This document shows, piece after piece, positions 1 to 7,335 of a stretch of DNA of 64,000 nt. The first letter of the stretch is position 1. Each line of letters opens with the position of its first letter. The notes beneath the pieces were generated by a model. It was given only the letters and a program-made list of their open reading frames with translations, was not told the DNA's origin and ran no database searches. This DNA is from CBFDBF01 sp050287965. Lineage in GTDB: Bacteria > Pseudomonadota > Gammaproteobacteria > Chromatiales > Chromatiaceae. The stretch is from positions 6,265 through 70,264 of the forward strand of contig JBNKCX010000050.1 of the NCBI GenBank assembly GCA_050287965.1. Reading direction: 5' to 3'. The position numbers were made by a program, and so were the translations under genes.

Positions 1-330
1 TTTGAGGTATCGCTGGCGCGGGCCTGGGATATCTATCGCGATGCTATATGTAATGTCTCGGGCCTGAGCCGCACCGTGCGCGGCCCCAGCATGAGCGCCG
101 CTCCGGGTAAGGTGGAGGTGCAGGGCGTGACCGAGATCAACGGTGAGAAGCTGTTCGTTCTGCGTTTTATTCAGGGCCGCGACTCGGAATGGGTGCAGCG
201 TCCGTTCTTCGCCCGATACGATGAACGAGCTACCTGGCTGGATCAATTGCAGCCGGCGCTGGGAGAGAATCGGTTCTTTTTTGACGAAGGGTACAGGGCT
301 ATCTGCGAGAAGCGATCCGTTACACCTTGA
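1..330 (+). CDS. KamA-family radical SAM protein (lysine 2,3-aminomutase-like), 3' end only
   Basis: The gene is cut by the left edge. About 109 C-terminal residues remain in frame 1 from base 1 and stop at 328-330. The segment carries GPSMSA, PGKVEV and an RPFFARYD stretch followed by an ATWLDxLxPALGE-type tail, which I recognise as the C-terminal part of KamA-like radical SAM aminomutases. The radical SAM cluster itself lies outside the window, so catalysis cannot be judged. A GTG at 76 could open a short ORF, but the same frame is coding from base 1, so it is internal. The 3' end overlaps the convergent HDOD gene by 11 bases. Family call by memory of the tail; moderate confidence. Confidence 0.5.
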   Translation, partial: FEVSLARAWDIYRDAICNVSGLSRTVRGPSMSAAPGKVEVQGVTEINGEKLFVLRFIQGRDSEWVQRPFFARYDERATWLDQLQPALGENRFFFDEGYRAICEKRSVTP

Positions 331-1582
331 GCAGGGTTTCCGTATCTTCTATACGGGCTTCCGCCGCGGACATGATCTTCAGGCTCTGTTTTGGAGTCAA
401 ACCTTCCAATCCCAGCCTTCTCATGGCCGGTACCTCGTGAAGCGGTGGTAGAGAGAGGGCCTGATCGGTACCGACCAGGCTGTGCAACTGGGCTACGATA
501 ACCAGGTCACAGTAGTCCGGTTTTTCCTGGTCATTACGCATCCAATCCTCCGCCTCCCTTGCCGTCACCACGAACTCCTTGCCGAAACGCCATACCTCCA
601 GGATCGAACCGCCGATGGGACCGCGAAGATTGGTGATGGCGTGGTGCATGGACCTGGGATCTGAGGCGAGATCCGGATAGAACGCCGCCTGGTTTATAAT
701 GGCGGCGACCCCGATATCATGCAGAAGTCCGATCAGCATGGCTTCGTCCGCATTGAAACGGCGGTCATTGCGGGCGAGGACGTAGCATATGGACGCGACC
801 TTGGTGCTATGGCGCCAGAGCTCCGCCATGCGCTCCTGTAGCAGTTTTGAATTGACCCGAAAGAGGTCGCGCAGGGTGTAAGCGAGCACCAGATTGTGGG
901 TCACCTTCATGCCCAGGCGAACCACCGCCTCATGGCAGCTGGCGACGGGCTTCATGTTGCCGTAGAAGGCACTGTTCGCCGCCTTCACGATTTTCGCCGT
1001 AATCGCCGGATCGGTCTGGATGATGCGGGCGACCGCTTGGGCGTTCGAGGAGATATCTCTGACGGCCTGACCGACCCGCACGGCAACTTCCGGGAGGGAC
1101 GGCAGGATCAACTGATCCCGCTTAAGATCGCGGTAAAGGTGTTGCGTGAGACGATTTTCCAGATTTATCGTCGGCTTCTTTTGCTGGACCCCCTCCTTAA
1201 CCTGGATACCATGCCTGTCTGAGCTGTTTTTCGGGGCAAATTGCGGTATCAGCTCCTGAGCAATGCGCACAAAACGTACAGGAGTAACGGCGAAGACATT
1301 GAATCGCCGCGGAACCAGTTGCGCGACGGGCCGGGAAGCTTGAGGCGTACCGCCCTCTATCTCGATGTATTTGCCGTCTCCGGCCTGCAGCCGGACGCGA
1401 CCTTGAATAAGAAAGAACTGATAGGGGTCCCTGCTCCCCAACTTGATAAGCAGCTCTCCCTCGGATGCGCTTTCTACCCGCAGGCGGCTGGCCAAAAGAC
1501 CCAGCTGTTTTCTATCGAGATCCTTAAGGGGTAGAAATGACTTTAACGTCTGGTCATCCACGAGGTGCAAGGCTTGGTTCAT
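320..1582 (-). CDS. HDOD-domain signalling protein with N-terminal cNMP-binding-like fold
   Basis: A 420-residue protein. Residues about 10-112 resemble a cyclic-nucleotide-binding beta barrel, but the phosphate-binding cassette (GE...RxA) is not evident, so nucleotide binding is doubtful. Residues about 153-355 form an HDOD domain: a LPSLPEVA opening, a DPAITAKIV helix, and LLHDIG at 287-292, which still has the His-Asp pair often lost in HDOD proteins. Known HDOD proteins are scaffolds or regulators in motility, cell-cycle and stress signalling. It is monocistronic by appearance, between the convergent KamA-like gene and pyrD, with 72 bases to pyrD. No target can be inferred. Confidence 0.85.
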   Translation of the reverse strand: MNQALHLVDDQTLKSFLPLKDLDRKQLGLLASRLRVESASEGELLIKLGSRDPYQFFLIQGRVRLQAGDGKYIEIEGGTPQASRPVAQLVPRRFNVFAVTPVRFVRIAQELIPQFAPKNSSDRHGIQVKEGVQQKKPTINLENRLTQHLYRDLKRDQLILPSLPEVAVRVGQAVRDISSNAQAVARIIQTDPAITAKIVKAANSAFYGNMKPVASCHEAVVRLGMKVTHNLVLAYTLRDLFRVNSKLLQERMAELWRHSTKVASICYVLARNDRRFNADEAMLIGLLHDIGVAAIINQAAFYPDLASDPRSMHHAITNLRGPIGGSILEVWRFGKEFVVTAREAEDWMRNDQEKPDYCDLVIVAQLHSLVGTDQALSLPPLHEVPAMRRLGLEGLTPKQSLKIMSAAEARIEDTETLLKV

Positions 1583-1654
1583 ATGCTGCCTGTCGATATC
1601 CCTATGCGATTATCCTAATATTACTCCGTAATCGGGGAAAAGATATACCCCTGA

Positions 1655-2617
1655 TCACCTACAGCATACGGTCTGTGTATTCAGGCGCAGGGTTCCGGTA
1701 AGCTCCCGAACCGAACCGATTTCATGGCGTTCCAGGTACTCCAGGATCCCCCTGTTGATCTTGCTGCAGATCAGCGGATCGTAGAAAAGGGCCGTGCCGA
1801 CGCCGACCGCTGTGGCGCCGGCAATGAGAAATTCCAGGGCATCCTTGGCGGAACTTATGCCGCCCTGGCCGATGATGGGGATATTGTGTTCCCGGCACAC
1901 CTGATAGACCTGGTGCACCTTAAGAAGGGCCACCGGTTTGATGGCGGGTCCGGACAGCCCCCCCTGATTATTGCCGATTATGGGTGTCCGGCTTTCGGCG
2001 TCTATGGCCATGCCCATCAGCGTATTGATAACGGAGAAGGCATCGCTGCCCGCGTCTATACAACGCCGGGCGTTTTCCGCAATATCGGTCTGGTTTGGAG
2101 AGAGCTTGGTGATCAGCGGCTTGCGGGTAACCCGGCGACAGGCCTCCACAACACGGGCGGAGGTTTCCGGGTCGTTACCGAAGGCCGCGCCACCCTGTTT
2201 GACGTTCGGGCAGGAGATATTGATCTCCAGAGCATCTACGGGCGAATCGTCGAAACGGCGCGCCACCTCGGAATACTCCTCAATGGTCGATCCCGAGATA
2301 TTGGCGATGAAGCGGGTCTCACTGAAATCGAGCCCGGGCAGGATATGGTTGATGACGTGATCAACGCCGGGATTCTGAAGACCGATGGCATTGAGCAAAC
2401 CACCGGCGGTTTCGTATACCCGATGAGGAGGATTGCCTGATCGCGGCTCCAGGGTGGTCCCTTTCAGGCATACCGCACCGGCATCCCTGTTGGAAAACCC
2501 CTTGACCCGGGTGTATTCTTCGCCAAACCCGACACAACCGGACAGCAGTACGACCGGCGTGTTGAATTGGAGTCCGCAAAATTCTACGGTGAGGGGCTGC
2601 TGTCCGCTCTCTGTCAT
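1655..2617 (-). CDS. pyrD: Dihydroorotate dehydrogenase, class 1B catalytic subunit
   Basis: A 320-residue FMN TIM-barrel enzyme oxidising dihydroorotate to orotate in pyrimidine synthesis. The active-site base is a cysteine (C136 in NISCPN, followed by VKxGGxAFG), the mark of class 1B enzymes, where class 2 membrane enzymes use serine. There is no N-terminal membrane helix, so it should be cytosolic. Class 1B enzymes normally work with the Fe-S/FAD subunit PyrK and NAD+; no pyrK lies nearby. Most gammaproteobacteria use class 2, so this type is noteworthy. The ATG at 2617 is the only suitable start, 14 bases from the divergent trmL start. The protein ends in a CCR tail of unknown meaning. 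Confidence 0.88.
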   Translation of the reverse strand: MTESGQQPLTVEFCGLQFNTPVVLLSGCVGFGEEYTRVKGFSNRDAGAVCLKGTTLEPRSGNPPHRVYETAGGLLNAIGLQNPGVDHVINHILPGLDFSETRFIANISGSTIEEYSEVARRFDDSPVDALEINISCPNVKQGGAAFGNDPETSARVVEACRRVTRKPLITKLSPNQTDIAENARRCIDAGSDAFSVINTLMGMAIDAESRTPIIGNNQGGLSGPAIKPVALLKVHQVYQVCREHNIPIIGQGGISSAKDALEFLIAGATAVGVGTALFYDPLICSKINRGILEYLERHEIGSVRELTGTLRLNTQTVCCR

Positions 2618-2631
2618 GGGGTGTTTCCGTA

Positions 2632-3096
2632 ATGTTTCATGTGGTATTGCTAGAGCCGGAGATACCGCCTAATACGGGCAATATAATACGCCTTTGCGCC
2701 AACAGTGGCAGTACCCTCCATCTTATTCATCCCCTCGGGTTCCAACTGGATGACAAGCACTTGCGGCGGGCGGGTATGGACTATTCGGAGCTGGCGCCGG
2801 TTCAGGAGCACACAAGCCTCGACGCCTATATGGATCAATCACCGCAGAGGATTTTCGCCTGCTCAACCCGAGGTTGTCGTACCTATTCGGAGGTGGCGTT
2901 TGAGCCGGGCGACGCCTTCCTTTTCGGTCCGGAGACGCGGGGATTGCCGCAAACCGTTCTCGACGGTTTGCCGCCGGAACAACTGCTGCAAATCCCTATG
3001 GTCGCGGGCAATCGCAGCCTGAATCTTTCTAATGCGGTTGCGGTGATCCTGTACGAGGCCTGGCGGCAGCAGAATTTCAAGGGTTCCGGAAATTAG
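2632..3096 (+). CDS. trmL: tRNA (cytidine(34)-2'-O)-methyltransferase
   Basis: A 154-residue SPOUT-class methyltransferase that adds a 2'-O-methyl group to the wobble base of tRNA-Leu isoacceptors. Seen: the opening VVLLEPEIPPNTGNIIR, a central LFGPETRGLP loop, and the C-terminal knot GNRSLNLSNAVA that binds S-adenosylmethionine. Length is typical for the family. Its start lies 14 bases from the divergent pyrD start, so its promoter must overlap pyrD coding sequence. It is convergent with gpsA. In Escherichia coli trmL also sits next to the secB-gpsA cluster, which supports the call. Confidence 0.95.
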   Translation: MFHVVLLEPEIPPNTGNIIRLCANSGSTLHLIHPLGFQLDDKHLRRAGMDYSELAPVQEHTSLDAYMDQSPQRIFACSTRGCRTYSEVAFEPGDAFLFGPETRGLPQTVLDGLPPEQLLQIPMVAGNRSLNLSNAVAVILYEAWRQQNFKGSGN

Positions 3097-3153
3097 TAAC
3101 AGGACCCAGGGAATTCCTATCGGTATATACCACCGTTCCGTACTTCCGACTCC

Positions 3154-4161
3154 CTACTCATACTCCGCTTTCTGACGGCGCTCCAACAGGTTCTGAACCG
3201 CCTCCCTGGGATCCAGCCCCTCATATAGCACACGGTAAATCTGCTCGGTAATGGGCATCTCGATCTGCAGTTCCTGGGCTTTCTGGTACACCACCTTGGC
3301 GGTGCCGACACCCTCCACCTCCTGGCCGATCTTCTGTCTGGCCTCGTCAATGGTCATACCCTGCGCCAGTGCCAGGCCCATACGGCGATTGCGGGACTGA
3401 TTGTCGGTGCAGGTGAGGGACAGGTCGCCGAGCCCGGCCAGGCCCATGAAGGTCTCTTCCTTGCCGCCCATGGCCAGGCCGAGGCGCATGATCTCCGCCA
3501 GACCGCGGGTTATGAGGGCAGCCCGGGTGTTGGCTCCGAAACCGAGTCCGTCGGCTATACCCGCACCGATCGCCATTACATTCTTGGCCGCGCCGCCGAC
3601 CTGGACGCCGATTACGTCATCGCTGGTATAGGCGCGAAAGCAGTCCGAATGGAGATAGTCGGCCACTCTTCGGGCATGTTCCTCGTGGGTGGAGGCGACG
3701 GTTACCGCAGTGGGGAGACCGCGACCCACTTCTCCCGCGAAGGTGGGACCGGAGATCACCCCTATGGGGTGTTTCTCGCCGAGAATCTCCGCGGCCACTG
3801 AACTCAACAGCCGCGCGCTTCCCGGTTCCAATCCCTTGGTAGCCCAGCTTACCGAGGTATTTTGACCCAGCAGCGGCGCTGCCCGCTCCAGCACCGACCG
3901 AAAGGCGTGACTGGGAACCGCCAAAAGCACCTCCTCTGCATCCGCTAGGGCGGCAGACAGATCGGCGGTCGGGATGAGGGTGTCAGGAAAGGGTAGGCCC
4001 GGCAGATACCGACGATTTTCGCCGTCACGCAGGAGGTCGGCCACCTCTTCCGGTATACCCCATAGGCGTACCTCAGCGTGGTTTCTGCTGAGTAATATGG
4101 CCAGTGCGGTACCCCAGGAGCCTGCACCAAGAACCGCGATCTTAGGACGGGGTTGATCCAT
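3154..4161 (-). CDS. gpsA: NAD(P)-dependent glycerol-3-phosphate dehydrogenase
   Basis: A 335-residue cytosolic enzyme reducing dihydroxyacetone phosphate to sn-glycerol 3-phosphate for phospholipid synthesis. The N-terminal Rossmann motif GAGSWGTA is at residues 12-19. The catalytic-lysine segment GGAAKNVMAIGAG and the family motif MGLAGLGDLSLTC are intact. It lies 9 bases downstream of secB on the same strand, so the two are probably co-transcribed, as in E. coli. Full length, nothing unusual. Confidence 0.97.
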   Translation of the reverse strand: MDQPRPKIAVLGAGSWGTALAILLSRNHAEVRLWGIPEEVADLLRDGENRRYLPGLPFPDTLIPTADLSAALADAEEVLLAVPSHAFRSVLERAAPLLGQNTSVSWATKGLEPGSARLLSSVAAEILGEKHPIGVISGPTFAGEVGRGLPTAVTVASTHEEHARRVADYLHSDCFRAYTSDDVIGVQVGGAAKNVMAIGAGIADGLGFGANTRAALITRGLAEIMRLGLAMGGKEETFMGLAGLGDLSLTCTDNQSRNRRMGLALAQGMTIDEARQKIGQEVEGVGTAKVVYQKAQELQIEMPITEQIYRVLYEGLDPREAVQNLLERRQKAEYE

Positions 4162-4170
4162 ACCGGATCC

Positions 4171-4659
4171 TCAGTCTGCGTTCGCCTGTTCGGTCTGCTG
4201 CGCCTGTTGCTGCTGCATCTTCTGGAGCTGTTGCGCGTAAAGGAGATCGAAATTGATCGGTGAGAGCACCAGCTGCGGAAAGCTTCCTTTGCCCACCAGG
4301 CTCGTGACCACCTCCCTGGCATAGGGGAAGAGGATGTTGGGACAGTAGGCGCCGATCATCGGTGCGATCTCTTTCTGATCCCAGCCCTTGATTAGAAAGA
4401 TACCCGCCTGCTGTACCTCCGCCAGAAAGGCGACCTTTTCGTTGGTTTTGGTGGTAACCGTGAGTCGTAACACAATCTCATAATGGTCGTTGCCCAAGGC
4501 GTTGACCTCGGTGTTCAGATCCAGATCGGTTTGAGGTTGCCATTGTTCGGTGAAGATGCCGGGAACGTTCGGGGCTTCGTAGGAGAGATCTTTGGTGTAG
4601 ATACGCTGTATGGAAAAATTGCGGTCGTTTTCTTGCTGGGGTTGGGTTTCTTCACTCAT
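4171..4659 (-). CDS. secB: Protein-export chaperone SecB
   Basis: A 162-residue cytosolic tetrameric chaperone that keeps presecretory proteins unfolded and passes them to SecA. Family hallmarks seen: FSIQRIYTKDLSYEAPNVP near the N-terminus, the ANILFPYARE-like segment (here PNILFPYAREVV), and a Gln-rich acidic C-terminal tail. It lies between the rhodanese gene (49 bases upstream) and gpsA. In many relatives grxC sits between the rhodanese gene and secB; here it is absent. Confidence 0.97.
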   Translation of the reverse strand: MSEETQPQQENDRNFSIQRIYTKDLSYEAPNVPGIFTEQWQPQTDLDLNTEVNALGNDHYEIVLRLTVTTKTNEKVAFLAEVQQAGIFLIKGWDQKEIAPMIGAYCPNILFPYAREVVTSLVGKGSFPQLVLSPINFDLLYAQQLQKMQQQQAQQTEQANAD

Positions 4660-4708
4660 GAGATTGATCCGAGATGGCTTCCGGTTGATAGGACGTTACA
4701 GGTTCTGA

Positions 4709-5140
4709 TCACTTCTTGTTCTTGCGGCTTATGGGCAGATTGCGATTCTGCCAGGCCAGTATTCCGCCCTGCAGGTTGTAGACTTGCTCGAAGCCGCTGC
4801 TGCGCAGCAGCTTACAGGCGGCGGGAGACTGGGCACCGGAGCGGCAGGCCACGATGACTGGTTTTTCCTTGTGTTTTTCCAGTTGGTTCATCTGGTTCTT
4901 AAAGCCGTTCATCGGGATGTTGATGGCATTGATGATGTGGCCCTTGGAAAAGTCGGCCATGGGACGGACATCCACCACCACCGCATCCTCCCGGTTCAGC
5001 AACTCGGTTGCCCGCTGCGGGTCGACCACCCATTTCCCGCCCATATCAGTCAGGAGGTTCTGGGCAAGAAGAAAGAGAATGACCACCAGTGCCGCCACGA
5101 GCGCGAGGTGGTTTCCGGCGAATTCAAGAAGTTGTTCCAT
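4709..5140 (-). CDS. Membrane-anchored rhodanese-like sulfurtransferase (YibN type)
   Basis: A 143-residue protein with one N-terminal membrane helix (about residues 10-31) followed by a single rhodanese domain. The active-site loop is CRSGAQS with the catalytic cysteine at residue 99; a VDVRPxxDFxxGHI segment (residues 57-69) and a GGILAW close are also seen. Single-domain rhodaneses carry sulfane sulfur as a cysteine persulfide. The anchor suggests action at the inner membrane, facing the cytoplasm if the short N-terminus is outside (inference). It is downstream of the ArsR/SqrR-like repressor on the same strand, separated by 120 bases holding a terminator-like hairpin. It matches yibN position beside secB-gpsA. 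Confidence 0.9.
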   Translation of the reverse strand: MEQLLEFAGNHLALVAALVVILFLLAQNLLTDMGGKWVVDPQRATELLNREDAVVVDVRPMADFSKGHIINAINIPMNGFKNQMNQLEKHKEKPVIVACRSGAQSPAACKLLRSSGFEQVYNLQGGILAWQNRNLPISRKNKK

Positions 5141-5161
5141 TAGGCGTAACAGTAATTGATT

Positions 5162-5187
5162 GAAAAACAGGGGGTGATTTTACCCCG
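5162..5187 (-). terminator. Candidate intrinsic terminator after the ArsR-type gene
   Basis: On the minus strand GGGGT-AAAATC-ACCCC forms a hairpin (arms 5186-5182 and 5175-5171), followed by CTG and five T. It lies between the ArsR-type gene and the rhodanese gene, so the latter may have its own promoter or be attenuated. The short stem makes this moderate. Confidence 0.45.
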
Positions 5188-5260
5188 GATCACAAAAAAT
5201 GGCCTAGTCTGGGCCGGTGGTCCGGGAAAAACGGCTTGTGTTAAATGGTATAACCGCTGA

Positions 5261-5632
5261 TCAGTGTTTTTGTTGACAGAAGACGATCCTCATCATGCCG
5301 ATCAGTTGCAGGGTTCTTGAGTCGCTAACACGGTAGAAGACGCGATTGGCGTCTTTGCGGGAAGCGAGAATCCCTTTATCCCGCAGGATTGCAAGATGCT
5401 GGGAAATATTGCTCTGCGACGTACCCACCTGCTCCACGATCTCCTGGACGCTCACCTCCTGGTCCCCGAGCGTGCAGAGAATTTTCAGGCGCAGGGGATG
5501 GGACATGGCTTTCAGCGAACGGGATGCACGTTCGATATCTTCGTCTCCTTCCAGTAATGCCTCAAAATCCGTATGGATATCGTCGTCGGTCTCCATTAGA
5601 GACGTCTTGGGGTTATTGAATTTCTGCTCCAT
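5261..5632 (-). CDS. ArsR-family repressor with SqrR/BigR-type cysteine pair
   Basis: A 123-residue winged-helix repressor. I choose the ATG at 5632, preceded by AAGG at good spacing; an in-frame TTG at 5653 is the alternative. The recognition helix is SQSNISQHLAILR (residues 72-84) and the wing follows. The metal-binding ELCVCDL motif of ArsR/SmtB is absent. Instead there are two cysteines, C53 in helix 2 (KILCTL) and C119 near the C-terminus (IVFCQQ), 66 residues apart. This is the arrangement and spacing of the persulfide-sensing repressors SqrR and BigR. The neighbour downstream is a rhodanese. I infer a reactive-sulfur sensor; the target could be the rhodanese, itself, or gpmI's divergent operon. 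Confidence 0.8.
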   Translation of the reverse strand: MEQKFNNPKTSLMETDDDIHTDFEALLEGDEDIERASRSLKAMSHPLRLKILCTLGDQEVSVQEIVEQVGTSQSNISQHLAILRDKGILASRKDANRVFYRVSDSRTLQLIGMMRIVFCQQKH

Positions 5633-5677
5633 GCCCGCAACCTTAGATAACAACAGATTAATACAATAATACTCTGT

Positions 5678-5698
5678 TTTTCCCCTGAATGGGGAAAA
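5678..5698. promoter_or_regulatory. Perfect 8-bp inverted repeat between arsR-type gene and gpmI
   Basis: TTTTCCCC-TGAAT-GGGGAAAA lies in the divergent intergenic region, 46 bases upstream of the repressor start and 90 upstream of gpmI. A palindrome in this place is a natural operator candidate for the winged-helix repressor. It could also fold as a hairpin. It does not match the ATTC-N8-GAAT box reported for SqrR, so the link is only positional. Confidence 0.35.
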
Positions 5699-5787
5699 TA
5701 TTTTGCTTTTTCGGGTCCTAGTTAATATACCGGAAAAATGTTTTAATAAACTGTTTTATAAACAAATTATCTTGGAGCTGGGGTCCT

Positions 5788-7335
5788 ATGAAAGCTACTG
5801 CCAAACCGGCCATCCTGTTGGTTCTCGATGGCTGGGGCTACAGCGAAAGCGACGATTTCAACGCCATTCGGGCAGCGAAAACCCCGGTCTGGGACCGTCT
5901 CTGGCAGGAGTGTCCCCATACCCTTATCGGGACTTCCGGTTCCGACGTGGGCCTGCCGGAGGGCCAGATGGGCAATTCCGAGGTGGGACATCTGAACCTC
6001 GGTGCGGGACGCATAGTGTTCCAGGAGTTTACCCGCGTCAGCCGGGCGGTGGAGTCGGGAGAGTTCGCCGGCAACACGGCGCTTATCCAGGCCATAGACC
6101 AGGCGAAGGCGGCCCACGGCGCCCTGCACATCTTCGGCCTGTTGTCCCCGGGAGGAGTGCATAGCCATGAGGAGCATATTCACGCCATGATCCGGATGGC
6201 GGTGGGCCGGGGCTGCGAGCGGGTTTTCGTGCATGCCTTTCTCGACGGTCGCGATACGCCGCCGCGGAGCGCGGCGCCTTCGCTGGAGGCCCTGCAGGGG
6301 GTGATGGATGATGCGGGCGGCGGCAGGATCGCTTCTTTGATCGGCCGTTATTACGCCATGGATCGGGACAACCGCTGGGAACGGGTACAGGTTGCCTACG
6401 ATATGTTGACTCTGGGCAGGGCCGAATACACGGCACCGGACGCCCAGTCCGGGTTGCAGGCCGCCTATGATCGGGATGAAACCGATGAGTTCGTGCGAGC
6501 GACCCTCATCGGGGAGCCGGCGCCCATCGGCGACGGTGACGCCGTCGTCTTTATGAATTATCGCGCTGATCGCGCCCGGGAACTGACCCGCGCATTCATT
6601 GAGGCGGAATTCGACGGATTTCGGAGGGCAAGTACACCGCGGCTGGCCGCTTATGTCAGTCTCACCGAGTACAGCAAGGATTTCCCTATTCCGGTTGCAT
6701 TTCCCCCGGAGCGGCTCTCCAACGGTTTCGGTGCGTACCTGGCGAAAAACGGCCTGCGTCAGCTGCGGCTTGCCGAGACGGAGAAATACGCTCACGTCAC
6801 CTTCTTTTTCAATGGCGGCCGGGAGGAAGTATTCGAAGGAGAGGAGCGAATTCTGGTGCCGTCCCCCAAGGTAGCAACCTATGACCTGCAACCGGAGATG
6901 AGTGCCCCGGAAGTGACGGATAACCTCGTCGCGGCGATAAAAAGCGGAAGTTACGACGCCATCATATGTAATTTCGCCAACCCGGACATGGTCGGTCACA
7001 CGGGAAATTACCAGGCCGCCGTCAAGGCGATCGAGACAATTGATCAATGCCTGGGCAGAATAATCGAAGCCCTCGAAGGTACGGAAGGGGAACTGCTTAT
7101 CACCGCCGATCACGGCAATGCCGAACAGATGATGGATCGCGTTACCGGCCAACCCCATACGGCCCACACCAATAACCCGGTGCCTCTGATCTATGTGGGT
7201 CGGCAGATGTCGCTGCGGGAACATGGCGCCCTGTGTGATATCGCTCCGACACTGTTGCACATGATGGGACTGGAGCAGCCCGAGGAAATGACCGGACGCT
7301 CCCTGATGGGTTTGTCGGAAGCCATGGCATCCTAG
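5788..7335 (+). CDS. gpmI: 2,3-bisphosphoglycerate-independent phosphoglycerate mutase
   Basis: A 515-residue cytosolic Mn2+ enzyme that interconverts 3- and 2-phosphoglycerate. Seen: LVLDGWG at residues 11-17, the catalytic serine S64 in MGNSEVGH, the DGRDTPP motif, and the C-terminal metal site ITADHGNAEQM. Start ATG at 5788 follows TTGGAGCTGGGG. The stop overlaps the envC GTG start by one base, so gpmI, envC, ctp, yibQ and probably yajL form one operon. The gpmI-envC-yibQ order is conserved in enteric bacteria. Confidence 0.97.
   Translation: MKATAKPAILLVLDGWGYSESDDFNAIRAAKTPVWDRLWQECPHTLIGTSGSDVGLPEGQMGNSEVGHLNLGAGRIVFQEFTRVSRAVESGEFAGNTALIQAIDQAKAAHGALHIFGLLSPGGVHSHEEHIHAMIRMAVGRGCERVFVHAFLDGRDTPPRSAAPSLEALQGVMDDAGGGRIASLIGRYYAMDRDNRWERVQVAYDMLTLGRAEYTAPDAQSGLQAAYDRDETDEFVRATLIGEPAPIGDGDAVVFMNYRADRARELTRAFIEAEFDGFRRASTPRLAAYVSLTEYSKDFPIPVAFPPERLSNGFGAYLAKNGLRQLRLAETEKYAHVTFFFNGGREEVFEGEERILVPSPKVATYDLQPEMSAPEVTDNLVAAIKSGSYDAIICNFANPDMVGHTGNYQAAVKAIETIDQCLGRIIEALEGTEGELLITADHGNAEQMMDRVTGQPHTAHTNNPVPLIYVGRQMSLREHGALCDIAPTLLHMMGLEQPEEMTGRSLMGLSEAMAS

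Noticed and set aside
5767..7260. A 497-codon minus-strand ORF opposite gpmI
   Set aside because: It is the antisense shadow of a clearly conserved enzyme, made possible by high G+C. No family resemblance.
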